A stretch of DNA of 64,000 nt from Larkinella sp. C7. Lineage in GTDB: Bacteria; Bacteroidota; Bacteroidia; Cytophagales; Spirosomataceae. The DNA lies in the NCBI RefSeq assembly GCF_006149005.1, contig NZ_VBSL01000001.1, forward strand, positions 496,001 to 560,000, read 5' to 3'. The notes below the pieces were generated by a model. It saw only the letters and a list, made by a program, of their open reading frames with translations. It ran no database searches and was not told where the DNA came from. The number at the start of each line of letters is the position of its first letter. Position 1 is the first letter of the stretch. A program made the translations under genes and the position numbers. Below, piece after piece: positions 23,857-33,094 of this stretch.

Positions 23857-25902
23857 TTACGCCATACCAGAAGTCGGCAGCACAATCTGAAACGTCGTGC
23901 CCTGATTCGGGACGCTTTCAAACGAGATTTCTCCCGCGTGGGCTTCAACAATCTGCTTGGTGATGGAAAGGCCCAGCCCGAACGACTCTTCGCCGGAGGT
24001 GCCTTTTCGTTTCGATTCAGTAAAAACATCGAAAATTTTACTACCCACCTCCGGCGGTATCCCAATTCCCTCGTCCCTGACAATGAGGGAAACGGATTTC
24101 TGGTCTTTTTCAATCGATACCTCGATAACTGTTCCTTCGGGGCTAAATTTGATCGCGTTGGAAATCAGGTTGCTAACCACCCGCCACATCTTTTCATAGT
24201 TAAGCCAGAGCACGGCGGGCTGAAGATTCAGCCGGATGCGCTGCTGCTTCTCGGCGGCCCGAAGCGCCAGCATATCGGCACAATGCTGGACCAGATCGGC
24301 CAGGTTTACCTCTTCTTTTTTGAAATGTCCCTCCGAAGAGCCGCCCATGTGAAGCAAATTGTTGACCAGTTCAAGCGAACTGGTGCCGGAGTCTTTGATC
24401 AGCTTCAAAAAGCCCCGGTCCTCTTCGGCCCGGTTGTCATCGTCCAGCATCAGCTCGGCCATCGACGACATGGCTCCGATCGGGTTGCGCAGGTCATGGG
24501 CCACAATTTTCATCAGCCGGGCATTTTCCCGCTGGCTGTTCTCCAGGGCCGAAAGTGCCTGCTGCATCTGGCTGTTGAGTTCCGTCAGGTTCTTCACGTT
24601 GGTCCGGGAACGGTGGTAGGAAAGCCAGATGACAAACGCCAGACACAGGGCCATTCCCAGAAAAACCGATAAGCCGATCACATACGTGTTCTGCAATTCA
24701 CTGCTTTTCTCCAGCAACGAGAGCCGGTATTTCTGGTCGTGTTCCCGAAGCACCTGGTCGATGTCAACATTCTTCAATCCGTTGTTGAGGTGATCCAGCG
24801 AGTCGCGGTAGGCATGGTATTTCTTTGAAAACCGGTAGGCTCCGGCCAAATCGCCCACTTTGTCGTAATACTGCCATTTTAACTGATACCAGCTTTCCCA
24901 AATTTCCCCGTGCGAACTGCTTTTTCCGCGACCCGATACCAGATCGGATTCCAGCTCGTCGAGCAACGACTTCGCTTGGGGCAAACGATTATGGCCGATG
25001 TATAATTTGACCAGCTTGGTTTTGCCCGTCTGGGCATCTTCAATCGAAAAGCCGGGCCGGTCATTGAGCCGGATGTTCGTCTGCAAATGTTTTTCGGCTT
25101 CCTCAAACCGGTTCAACCGTCCATAGACGCCCCCCAAATTCCCCTCAACCACGGCGCGGGCGGTGGTGATGAAATCCTGTTTGTGCGGATGCTGCTGGAA
25201 ACTCGCATTGATAAACCCCAGGGCGCGGTTGTAATAGAAGATGGCCGAATCGGGCTGTCCCGCTTTTTCAAAACAAAGCGCCGTTGAATTGAGCACGCTT
25301 TGGCGCTGAATAAAACTGTATTGAAAAGCCGGATTGGAACACGAGTTTATTTCACGCCAGGCCTGTTTTAAATACGGAATAGCCTGTCGGTATTGTTCCT
25401 GTCTGTATCGGATGATTCCCAGGGCATTGCTGAAATCACTCAGGCTACAATTGTCCAGACTTCCCTTCGAAAAGTTGCGCCCATCGTAATATGCTTTAAA
25501 AGCGTGATTATACTTTTTCTCTTCCTGCAACAGATTAGCCTGGGTATACAGTGTGTGGGCATATTCATACGGGTAGGTCGTTTCCTTGCTTTTCAGAATG
25601 GTAAACATGCTGTCGATATACAGCCTTCTGTTTACAAAATCTTGTTTGTAATAGGTATAGTAGATCGCTTTTACCTCGTATTTTTTCCATAAATCACCAA
25701 TTCCGGGCTTGCGCAGGGCATGGTAAGCCGAGTCCAGATACCGCATGGCCAAAGCGGGATTCTTCCCGTCCATGAGGTTGGTGGCCCGTTCGGCCGTGCT
25801 GTCGGCCCAGGCAGTGTGGTCAGAATGGTGGTTGGGAGATTTTTCGCAGGCTATCGCTAATCCTATAACAACTATAATAAGAAGGGTATACGTTTTTATC
25901 AT
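23857..25902 (-). CDS. TPR-containing membrane sensor histidine kinase
   Basis: Sensor kinase of 681 residues. A short hydrophobic N-terminus ends in LAIACEKS, so Cys19 could be lipidated. An extracytoplasmic region of about 370 residues with tetratricopeptide repeats follows (QYRQAIPYLKQAW; PDSAIFYYNRALGFI; RFEEAEKHLQTNI). One membrane helix (VIGLSVFLGMALCLAFVIWLSY) leads to a coiled coil, a HisKA domain with HDLRNPIGAMSSMAEL, and a HATPase domain (NLISNAIKF; DEGIGIPPEVGSKIFDVF; GLGLSITKQIVEAH). No response regulator is adjacent, so it is an orphan kinase. Convergent with ypdA. Confidence 0.92.
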   Translation of the reverse strand: MIKTYTLLIIVVIGLAIACEKSPNHHSDHTAWADSTAERATNLMDGKNPALAMRYLDSAYHALRKPGIGDLWKKYEVKAIYYTYYKQDFVNRRLYIDSMFTILKSKETTYPYEYAHTLYTQANLLQEEKKYNHAFKAYYDGRNFSKGSLDNCSLSDFSNALGIIRYRQEQYRQAIPYLKQAWREINSCSNPAFQYSFIQRQSVLNSTALCFEKAGQPDSAIFYYNRALGFINASFQQHPHKQDFITTARAVVEGNLGGVYGRLNRFEEAEKHLQTNIRLNDRPGFSIEDAQTGKTKLVKLYIGHNRLPQAKSLLDELESDLVSGRGKSSSHGEIWESWYQLKWQYYDKVGDLAGAYRFSKKYHAYRDSLDHLNNGLKNVDIDQVLREHDQKYRLSLLEKSSELQNTYVIGLSVFLGMALCLAFVIWLSYHRSRTNVKNLTELNSQMQQALSALENSQRENARLMKIVAHDLRNPIGAMSSMAELMLDDDNRAEEDRGFLKLIKDSGTSSLELVNNLLHMGGSSEGHFKKEEVNLADLVQHCADMLALRAAEKQQRIRLNLQPAVLWLNYEKMWRVVSNLISNAIKFSPEGTVIEVSIEKDQKSVSLIVRDEGIGIPPEVGSKIFDVFTESKRKGTSGEESFGLGLSITKQIVEAHAGEISFESVPNQGTTFQIVLPTSGMA

Positions 25903-25991
25903 ACTTTCTATACACGTTGAGCACGCTAATCGCTATCAAACTACTCATATTTTTTTGGCAATTAAAATAGATTTTTTTACGATTAATAGAA

Positions 25992-26056
25992 AGCAGGATG
26001 CCCTATTCCCCGATTAAAAGACAAATTCAACGTCTGTTAACCGGCAGCATCCTGCT
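25992..26056 (-). terminator. Weak stem downstream of or before the phosphoesterase region
   Basis: AGCAGGATGC (25992-26001) pairs with GCATCCTGCT (26047-26056) over a 45-base loop in the spacer between the phosphoesterase stop and the kinase start. Ten base pairs with a long loop; it may end the phosphoesterase transcript, but no T-run is present. Confidence 0.3.
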
Positions 26057-26077
26057 CAAACTAATACAGAAAACTAC

Positions 26078-28042
26078 TTATGGTTTTTCCCGCTCGGCTT
26101 TTTCCAGATCGAGGTAATCTTTCAAACGTCCTTCCGTATCGTAGACTTTAAAATTCAGGTGACCGTCGGCCAGCGTTAGGGTGCTGTAGTGGTAGCCCCG
26201 GAACGCTTTGGCCGTAAACCAGGGCCGGGTGGGCGCAAAGTCTTCCAGATTGCCGCCCGCTCCACCCACCTGAATGTAGGTAATGCCCTTTTTGCGGTTT
26301 ACTTTCCCTTCCCGAATGGGCAGCGTCCGGTGGTAGGTGTGCAAATGGCCGTAGAATACCAGATCCACGCCGTACTTTTCGTACAACGGAATGATTTTCC
26401 GGATCTGAACATCGCCCATGTCGGTGGATCGGGTCCAGGCATTGCCATAATCGTCTTCATCCGGCGAATAGGGCGCGTGGTGGTGGGCCACAAATTTCCA
26501 GCGGGCAGTCGATTTTTTCAGTTGTGCTTCCAGCCATACATACTGTTTACCTCCGGGTGCAAACTCCTGCTCCTCGTTGCTGTTGAGCATGAAAAATTCT
26601 GCGTCGCCATACCGGAAACTGTAGTACGCTTTCGGTTCGGGCAGCGCGTGGTATTGCTTATACCAGTACAAATCGCCTTCGCCATTGCCGGGAACCGGAA
26701 AAAACGGCACCCGGCCCGAAAGCTGCCGGTTGCCGGTAAAAAACTCGTAGTTCCACTCGAATTTATACGGCTGTTCGCCCCCGTCGGTGAGATCGCCCAC
26801 GTGCAGCACAAAATTGGGCCGTTCATCCCACAGCAACCCCGCAACGCGGTTATTGACATGCGGCCGTGCTTCGGTGTCGCCGATCACCCCAAACGTAAAA
26901 GCCTCGCCTGCCTTCACGGCAGTGCTGAAGGTCAGGATGCCCGACGAAATGGTTTCGCCGGTTTTCGACTTCGCTTCAATTTCATAAAAATAGGGCGTTC
27001 CCGGTTTCAGGTCTTTCAGCATGGCTTCCTGAATGTAACTGTGTACTTTCCCTTCGTTGTGGGCTCTGCCTTCCGTTAGCGGAACCGTTACCGTATGGCT
27101 CAACGGTTGCCGGTCGCCGTAGCGAATCACCGCCGACGCCGGTCGGTCCGTTTCCCAAACCAGTCGAATGCTTTCCTGCTGAACGCTATTCAGATACGGC
27201 CCGGCGTTGAAATGGAACAGATCCGGATACAACCGTCCGTCCTCAACCAATTGCTGTAGCTCCGCAAACCGGCCGGCGATGGCCTGCTCCGTCAGGGCCG
27301 CGTTGTGAATCCGTACATTTTTGACGAGATCACCCCACTGCATATACGGTTCGCGACGCAGGTAAGCCGCCATTTCGAGTTGCAGCGAGTCGGTTCCGGA
27401 AACCGTCTGGGAAGTCTGGGGAATTTCGCCGATTTTTTTGCCGTTCAGGTACAATTCCAGACGGGTTCCGTCGTAATTGCCGACCAGGTGGCTCCAGCGT
27501 TTTTTCCAGCCTCTTTCCTGCACGGTTCGCAGGATGGATGTCTTGGTTGTCGTTTCCGTTCCGCCCCTGGGTTGGTTTTTTCCGACTGTAAACTGCGACA
27601 GTTCATCGGGTTTCAGCGAAAACAGCATCGTCTGTCCGTAACAACCGAGCAGCCAGTTTCCCTGCTCGGGCCGTTGCCGATTCCGAAGCGTTACCAGCGC
27701 GCCAACGGGTTCATTGACGTGATTGAGCAGCCAGAGTTCAACGGCAAAGGCCTTTCCGGACGGAGCAAAGGCGGGCAGCAGGTTGGTGATGCGCTCCGTC
27801 GGTTTTTCTCCGAAAAACGTGAGGGCGGGCGTTTCGACCGCAGCCGCCACCACCGGTGTGGTCGGGGATTCTTTCCGGGGGCCGGGATAATTCCGGGCGT
27901 TTCGTTCCAGCGTGTAATCGGGCCAGAACCACCAGTCGCCCAGAACGGTTTTCGGCGCAGGCTGCGCCAGAGCGGCAAAAATAGGAAGGAGCGTAAAGGC
28001 CAGCAGGGCCAATCCGAACGGTTTACGAAGCGGTTGTTTCAT
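26078..28042 (-). CDS. Exported LamG-domain metallophosphoesterase (purple acid phosphatase-like)
   Basis: Secreted protein of 654 residues. Signal peptide (about 1-27, ending LAQPAP), a LamG/concanavalin-like domain at about 80-260 (WSHLVGNYDGTRLELYLNGKKIGEIP), and an FN3-like N-domain of purple acid phosphatases (IRLVWETDRPASAVIRYG). The metallophosphoesterase core carries all metal-binding motifs: GDTEARP, HVGDLTDGG, PGNGEGD, HHHAPYSPDEDD and YGHLHTYHR. It probably hydrolyses phosphate esters outside the cytoplasm; the LamG domain may bind glycan. It is divergent from the GH78 gene across 154 bases, so the two may share control. Confidence 0.88.
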   Translation of the reverse strand: MKQPLRKPFGLALLAFTLLPIFAALAQPAPKTVLGDWWFWPDYTLERNARNYPGPRKESPTTPVVAAAVETPALTFFGEKPTERITNLLPAFAPSGKAFAVELWLLNHVNEPVGALVTLRNRQRPEQGNWLLGCYGQTMLFSLKPDELSQFTVGKNQPRGGTETTTKTSILRTVQERGWKKRWSHLVGNYDGTRLELYLNGKKIGEIPQTSQTVSGTDSLQLEMAAYLRREPYMQWGDLVKNVRIHNAALTEQAIAGRFAELQQLVEDGRLYPDLFHFNAGPYLNSVQQESIRLVWETDRPASAVIRYGDRQPLSHTVTVPLTEGRAHNEGKVHSYIQEAMLKDLKPGTPYFYEIEAKSKTGETISSGILTFSTAVKAGEAFTFGVIGDTEARPHVNNRVAGLLWDERPNFVLHVGDLTDGGEQPYKFEWNYEFFTGNRQLSGRVPFFPVPGNGEGDLYWYKQYHALPEPKAYYSFRYGDAEFFMLNSNEEQEFAPGGKQYVWLEAQLKKSTARWKFVAHHHAPYSPDEDDYGNAWTRSTDMGDVQIRKIIPLYEKYGVDLVFYGHLHTYHRTLPIREGKVNRKKGITYIQVGGAGGNLEDFAPTRPWFTAKAFRGYHYSTLTLADGHLNFKVYDTEGRLKDYLDLEKAEREKP

Positions 28043-28196
28043 TCGTTAAAAATAGGGATTTATCGGGTTACGGCGGTGTTAAGAAATTGGGTAGTATACA
28101 TTTCATGCAACCTATCGTTAAATAAAACCGGGTCGACGGGCTGCCGAAAATGTTTTAAATAGTGCAATTTTGCAGAGAAAACGTTATTACCCAACT

Positions 28197-30593
28197 ATGA
28201 CCCGCTTACTCCTTTTCATATTCCTGCTGGTAGTCCATCTTTCCTTCGCCCAAACCCCCGCTCCCCAACTGGCCAAACCGAATCCGCGCTGGCAAACGGA
28301 CTTCTGGAAAGCCCAGTGGATTGGTCACCCAACGGCTCCGATCCGCGCCTATGGCGTCTATCATTTCCGCAAGAGTTTTGATCTGGCCCAGAAGCCGGGT
28401 CGCTTCGTCATCAACGTATCGGGCGATAACCGTTACCGGCTGCTTGTCAATGGCAAAGCCGTCGTTTCCGGCCCTGCCCGCAGCGATCTGCAAAACTGGA
28501 ATTACGAAACTGTCGACATCGCCCCGTACCTGAATGCGGGCAAAAACACCCTGGCCGCCGTGGTGACCTACATGGCCGAATACGCCCCTTTTGCCCAGAT
28601 GCACTACCAGTTTGGGTTTATCGTGCAGGGCGATGGCGACGCCGAACAGCTGGTCAATACCAACAACACCTGGAAAATCTACCAGAATCCGGCCTATTCG
28701 CCGGTGATCAACGACATCCCGAAACTGCGGACGTACATTGTCATGGGTGCGGGCGACCGGGTCGAAGCCGCCAAATATCCCTGGGGCTGGGAAGAACCGG
28801 CGTTTGACGATGCCGCCTGGACACCCGCCAAACCGATCGGCTGGCCCGCCAAACCGCGGGGTCTGGGGACGGACGGCAACTGGAATCTGGTGGCACGCAC
28901 CATACCGTTCATGGAAGAAACTCCGCAACGGCTGGCAACGGTTCGGCGGTCGGAAGGCGTCGATGTGGACGATGATTTTTTACTGGGGAAAAACTCGTTT
29001 ACCGTTCACCGCAACCACAAAGCCATTATTCTTCTCGATCAGGGACATCTGACCAACGCTTTTCCTGAACTGACCGTCAGCCGGGGAAAAGACGCCGTCA
29101 TTACGCTGGGCTACGCCGAAGCGATGGTGGACGACAAACGGCAAAAAGGCAACCGCAACCAGGTGGAAGGCAAGCAGTTGATCGGGTTTGAAGATCAGTT
29201 TGTAGGCGATGGCAGCAAGCAGAAACGCACCTTTCGTCCGCTGCTGTTCCGAACCTACCGGTATTTGCAGATCACCATCGAAACCAAAGGCGAACCGCTG
29301 GAAGTTCACGATCTGATGGGTCATTTTACGGGCTACCCGTTTCAGGAAAAAGCCCGGTTTGCGAGCAGTGACGAAAGCCTGAAACCCATCTGGACCGTCG
29401 GCTGGCGAACGGCGCGGCTCTGTGCGGGCGAAACATATTACGATTGTCCGTACTACGAACAATTGCAGTACACCGGCGATACGCGCATTCAGTCGTTCAT
29501 TTCGCTGTATGTAACCGGCGACGACCGGCTGATGCGGAAAGCCATTGCAGATTACGACCACAGCCGTTTCAACGACGGGCTCACGCAAAGCCGCTATCCA
29601 AGTGCCGATTTTCAGGTCATTCCGCCGTTTTCGCTGTATTGGGTCACGATGGTGTATGATTACTGGATGCACCGGAAAGACGATCCGTTTGTCGAATCCA
29701 TGCTGCCAGGCATCACGAGCGTGCTGGACTGGCACGAAAAACGACTGGCGACCAACGGTCTGAACGGCCCGCTGGAATGGTGGAATTTTGTCGACTGGGC
29801 GAAGTGGGACGCCCCGGAAGAAGGCATGGGCGGGGTGCCGAAGGGCGCACGCAAAGGCGGTTCGGCCATTCTAACCTTGCAACAGGCCTACACGATGCAG
29901 CGGATTTCGCAGGTATTTTATCATTACGGCAAAAACCAGCAGGCCGAACATTATCGCCTGGTGGGGCTCCGGTTGGCCAAAAATGTCTACGACCGCTGCT
30001 GGGATGCGGGCCGGGGCCTGATGGCCGACACGCCCGACAAAACCGGCTTCAGCCAGCACGCCAACATCTGGGCGATTTTGACCGACGCCGTGCCGGTGGC
30101 GCAGCAAAAAGCACTGATGCAGAAGATCATGGCCGACCCGACCCTGATTCAGGCGACGTTTTACTTCAAGTTCTATCTGTTTCAGGCATTGAAAAAAACC
30201 GGGATGGCCGATCAGTTTCTGCCGATGCTGAAACCGTGGCACGACATGCTGGCGATGGGCCTGACGACGTTTGCTGAAAACCCCGAACCCACCCGCTCCG
30301 ACTGCCACGCCTGGAGTGCCGCCCCAAATTACGAGTTTCTATCAACGGTTTGCGGCATCAATCCGGCCTCGCCCGGTTTTGGTTCGGTTCTCATCACCCC
30401 GTATCTGGGGAATCTGCAATTTGCGGAAGGTGCCATGCCGCACCCGGCGGGGGAAATTGCCGTACGGTTTGACAAAACACCCACCGGCGGTTTGAAAGGC
30501 ACCGTCACCCTGCCCGACGGCCTGACGGGAACGTTGAAATGGAAAGGGAAAACGGTGGTTTTGAAGGAAGGGCAGCAAACGGTTAGTTTATAA
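28197..30593 (+). CDS. Alpha-L-rhamnosidase, glycoside hydrolase family 78
   Basis: Exported glycosidase of 798 residues releasing alpha-linked L-rhamnose from plant or bacterial glycans. Signal peptide LLLFIFLLVVHLSFAQ, then N-terminal beta-sandwich domains (KAQWIGHP, YRLLVNGKAVVSGPARSD). The (alpha/alpha)6 barrel has the family stretch ETYYDCPYYEQLQYTGDTRIQS and WNFVDWAKWDAPEEG, and a C-terminal beta domain follows (GFGSVLITPYL). The ATG at 28197 starts the signal peptide; an upstream TTG would add nine charged residues. It faces the divergent phosphoesterase gene and ends in a large intergenic hairpin. Confidence 0.9.
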   Translation: MTRLLLFIFLLVVHLSFAQTPAPQLAKPNPRWQTDFWKAQWIGHPTAPIRAYGVYHFRKSFDLAQKPGRFVINVSGDNRYRLLVNGKAVVSGPARSDLQNWNYETVDIAPYLNAGKNTLAAVVTYMAEYAPFAQMHYQFGFIVQGDGDAEQLVNTNNTWKIYQNPAYSPVINDIPKLRTYIVMGAGDRVEAAKYPWGWEEPAFDDAAWTPAKPIGWPAKPRGLGTDGNWNLVARTIPFMEETPQRLATVRRSEGVDVDDDFLLGKNSFTVHRNHKAIILLDQGHLTNAFPELTVSRGKDAVITLGYAEAMVDDKRQKGNRNQVEGKQLIGFEDQFVGDGSKQKRTFRPLLFRTYRYLQITIETKGEPLEVHDLMGHFTGYPFQEKARFASSDESLKPIWTVGWRTARLCAGETYYDCPYYEQLQYTGDTRIQSFISLYVTGDDRLMRKAIADYDHSRFNDGLTQSRYPSADFQVIPPFSLYWVTMVYDYWMHRKDDPFVESMLPGITSVLDWHEKRLATNGLNGPLEWWNFVDWAKWDAPEEGMGGVPKGARKGGSAILTLQQAYTMQRISQVFYHYGKNQQAEHYRLVGLRLAKNVYDRCWDAGRGLMADTPDKTGFSQHANIWAILTDAVPVAQQKALMQKIMADPTLIQATFYFKFYLFQALKKTGMADQFLPMLKPWHDMLAMGLTTFAENPEPTRSDCHAWSAAPNYEFLSTVCGINPASPGFGSVLITPYLGNLQFAEGAMPHPAGEIAVRFDKTPTGGLKGTVTLPDGLTGTLKWKGKTVVLKEGQQTVSL

Positions 30594-30623
30594 TCCTTTA
30601 AACGACAAGACTAAGAGTGGCAG

Positions 30624-30722
30624 AATGAATGATAAATGTAAAATGAGGAATGTCAAATGTAAAAGTGCTGGATTGCGAGACTTTTACATTTAGCATTCCT
30701 CATTTTACATTTATCATTTATT
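30624..30722. repeat. Long imperfect inverted repeat (43-bp arms) between convergent genes
   Basis: The left arm (30624-30666, with GATAAATGTAAAATGAGG) and right arm (30680-30722) are complementary at 40 of 43 positions around a 13-base loop. The right arm includes the stop and last codons of the minus-strand gene ending at 30714. It should act as a bidirectional terminator for the GH78 gene and the glycan operon. The word-like AT-rich sequence resembles the single arm at 19412-19454. Confidence 0.75.
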
Positions 30723-32345
30723 CCTCTCCTCCTCCTTCCGCTCAAAAATCCGGACGTCTTCGACGGTTTTCACCAACTGATAATGCCGGTCGATGTAGGT
30801 TTTAATGGCGGGAAAATTTTCAAATTCAAAGGCGTCATCCGCAAACATCGAGATTCTCGGCGTCATTGCATCGACTAACAGATGCGGCTGGTTGTGTTCC
30901 AGATCACTCAGGAACTCGTTCATGCGAAAAGGCTGGGTCGAGGTCGGGTAATACACCCAGAAGGTGTCGGACGCCCGGTAGCCCATCGGTCGGCGGGCAT
31001 ACACAAAGAGCCGGTCGACATACCCCCAAACAACCAAACCGTCGTCAGGCTGGCTCCGTCGCTGAATTTCAGCAGAAACGGCCTGGAATAAAGGTTCACC
31101 GGGATGAACGGGAAGCGGTTTTCGGAAATAACCGTTCACCGAAGCCTGCACCACAACCAAGCCCAAACTGATCCCTACCCCTTTCCAGTTCCCGGAAAAA
31201 CCGTGGATTTCGTACAAAACCGCGAGCAGAAACAGGCCCGGAAAAATCAGAAAAAGAAGGTAATGCGTGTAGTTGTTCCCCGCCTGCAGAGCCGCATAAA
31301 AACTGGCCACCAGCCAGATCGCCCCCAACCAAAGCCGTTCCGTTTGATCGGTGGATCGGAAAACCGGGCGACGAATCAGCCGCCAGACTCCCAGCAGAAT
31401 TCCCCCGAAAACGCCGACCCAAAAGAGGTTAATCTGGTAGGAATGGAACAAATAACGGACAATGCGAACGGGCGAAAACCGGTCGCTGGTCGATAACGCA
31501 GAATACTGGGTGGTGTAGGAATAGACGAAATAATTGCTGAAATAATCCCCCCAGAACGATTCCAGGTCGTCCCGACTGCTGTAGTAGAGAAACAGCAACA
31601 GAACCGGTAGCAAGGCTGCACCCACCAAAACCGGCAAACTGATAAATCGACGGGTCCGATACAGTTTCCAGGCCGTAAACAGCCCCAGAACCAGCCCCAT
31701 CGGCACGGTTTGAAATTTTACAAAGGGCAAACACCCCAACCAGAAACCGATGGCGAGCGCGGAAGGTATTGACCAGGTATTGAACCGCAGAATCCAGAAA
31801 AGTCCGGTGATCAACCAGAGATTCCCCATGATTTCGGTATTGTAACTCCCAAAGTCGTGGTTCCAAACCGTGCTGAGGATCAGAATGGGCAACCAGACCA
31901 GCACCACCGCCGTTTCTTCAGCCAGGTATGTCTTCAGAATTCGCCAGAAAAGCCAGAGCGTCAGGCACCACAGCAATACCCCCATGAAGTCGGTAATGCG
32001 GTAATCAAGCGGAATGCCCACCAGCTCGGCGATAGCCAGCGGCAGAACGGCCAGCGGTCGGCCATCCGAATAGTTGAGCAGCGTCGACAGTGGATCTTCG
32101 GCCTTGCCGACAGTCAGGGCCGTGGCAATCCAAGTGCTGGTATCCACATTTTGCTCCCGATCCGGGGCGTAGAGCAGCCGAAATCCGATGAATAGCAGGA
32201 ACGATATTCCCAGGGTGCTCCGACCCGAAAGCCGGGGCCAGGAGTCAGGGTACAGCACTTTCCGCCCGACCAGCAGGCTCCATCCCAATAGCAGAAAAAT
32301 ACCAAAAAGCCGGAATGGAAGCGAATAAATAAAGCTTTCCATCAA
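30714..32345 (-). CDS. Polytopic GT-C-type glycosyltransferase-like membrane protein
   Basis: Integral membrane protein of 543 residues with about 12 hydrophobic helices. The first large loop carries acidic residues (DREQNVDTSTWI, DPLSTLLNYSDGRPL), as in GT-C enzymes (GT39/ArnT-like) that use polyprenyl-phosphate sugars. A soluble C-terminal part of about 130 residues contains DDGLVVWGYVDRLFVYARR. Likely role: adding a sugar from a lipid carrier to a surface glycan or lipid. Last gene of the five-gene overlapping operon (4-bp overlap with the methyltransferase gene). The exact family is uncertain. Confidence 0.75.
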   Translation of the reverse strand: MMESFIYSLPFRLFGIFLLLGWSLLVGRKVLYPDSWPRLSGRSTLGISFLLFIGFRLLYAPDREQNVDTSTWIATALTVGKAEDPLSTLLNYSDGRPLAVLPLAIAELVGIPLDYRITDFMGVLLWCLTLWLFWRILKTYLAEETAVVLVWLPILILSTVWNHDFGSYNTEIMGNLWLITGLFWILRFNTWSIPSALAIGFWLGCLPFVKFQTVPMGLVLGLFTAWKLYRTRRFISLPVLVGAALLPVLLLFLYYSSRDDLESFWGDYFSNYFVYSYTTQYSALSTSDRFSPVRIVRYLFHSYQINLFWVGVFGGILLGVWRLIRRPVFRSTDQTERLWLGAIWLVASFYAALQAGNNYTHYLLFLIFPGLFLLAVLYEIHGFSGNWKGVGISLGLVVVQASVNGYFRKPLPVHPGEPLFQAVSAEIQRRSQPDDGLVVWGYVDRLFVYARRPMGYRASDTFWVYYPTSTQPFRMNEFLSDLEHNQPHLLVDAMTPRISMFADDAFEFENFPAIKTYIDRHYQLVKTVEDVRIFERKEEERNK

Positions 32346-33094
32346 TGCATCACCGTGAAAAGGGAACTACCAAAAGGGGGAGTCCTGAAAAAACGGTCTT
32401 CGACCGTTAGCCAGCTGAAAATCAGTTCATTCATCCACAACGGCGGCAATTTCACATCGGATTGAACGGACGGGGAAGGGCTCAGGCGCTGCCCCAGAAG
32501 CTGAGCTTTGCGGAGCAGCCAGATCGGGACGGTCAGGCTGAAATTCCAGTATTCCAACTGCTCAACCGAAAAACCCGCCTGAGGAGCGAAATGGACAAAT
32601 TCTGCTTTGACAAACCGCCGGATGATGTTCAGCGCAATATCATGCGTCCCACGCAAAGCCGGAAAAGCATTGTTGTTACTGATGAAAATTCCGCCGGGGC
32701 GAAGTCGCTTTCGAAAATTGTTTAATACCGCCAGGAGTTCTTCGTCCCTGAAGTAACAAAGCACATCGTTGCAGATGATGACATCGAACGTTTCTTCGGG
32801 ATGGAAGGACGCAAACGCCCGCAAATCGTGCAGTTCGACGGCCACCTGCCGTTCCCGGGCGAACGAAACCGCATCGACCGACGCATCGAATCCCACGATC
32901 TGTTTATAACCCGCCTGGCGCAACGCGTCCAGCAAACCGCCCGTTCCACAACCGGCATCCAGAATATGAATCGACTGGTTATCAGGAAAATGGGCTTGAA
33001 TCTGGCGGATAACTTTTTGGTGTAAAATGCGATACCACCAGAGTTTACGCTCCACTTGGAACATACTTTCGTACTCGTCCCGGTTTCCGATCAT
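32342..33094 (-). CDS. Class I SAM-dependent methyltransferase
   Basis: Methyltransferase of 250 residues. An N-terminal MFQVERKLWWYRILHQKV resembles the E-x(2-3)-WW start common in glycan-cluster methyltransferases. The SAM site is ILDAGCGTGGLLDALRQAG (motif I), VGFDASVDAV, and FDVIICNDVLCYFRD (motif IV). A C-terminal amphipathic/hydrophobic region could contact the membrane. It overlaps the GT2 gene by 50 bases and the downstream membrane protein gene by 4. Probably methylates a sugar or lipid-linked intermediate; the substrate is unknown. Confidence 0.88.
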   Translation of the reverse strand: MIGNRDEYESMFQVERKLWWYRILHQKVIRQIQAHFPDNQSIHILDAGCGTGGLLDALRQAGYKQIVGFDASVDAVSFARERQVAVELHDLRAFASFHPEETFDVIICNDVLCYFRDEELLAVLNNFRKRLRPGGIFISNNNAFPALRGTHDIALNIIRRFVKAEFVHFAPQAGFSVEQLEYWNFSLTVPIWLLRKAQLLGQRLSPSPSVQSDVKLPPLWMNELIFSWLTVEDRFFRTPPFGSSLFTVMH

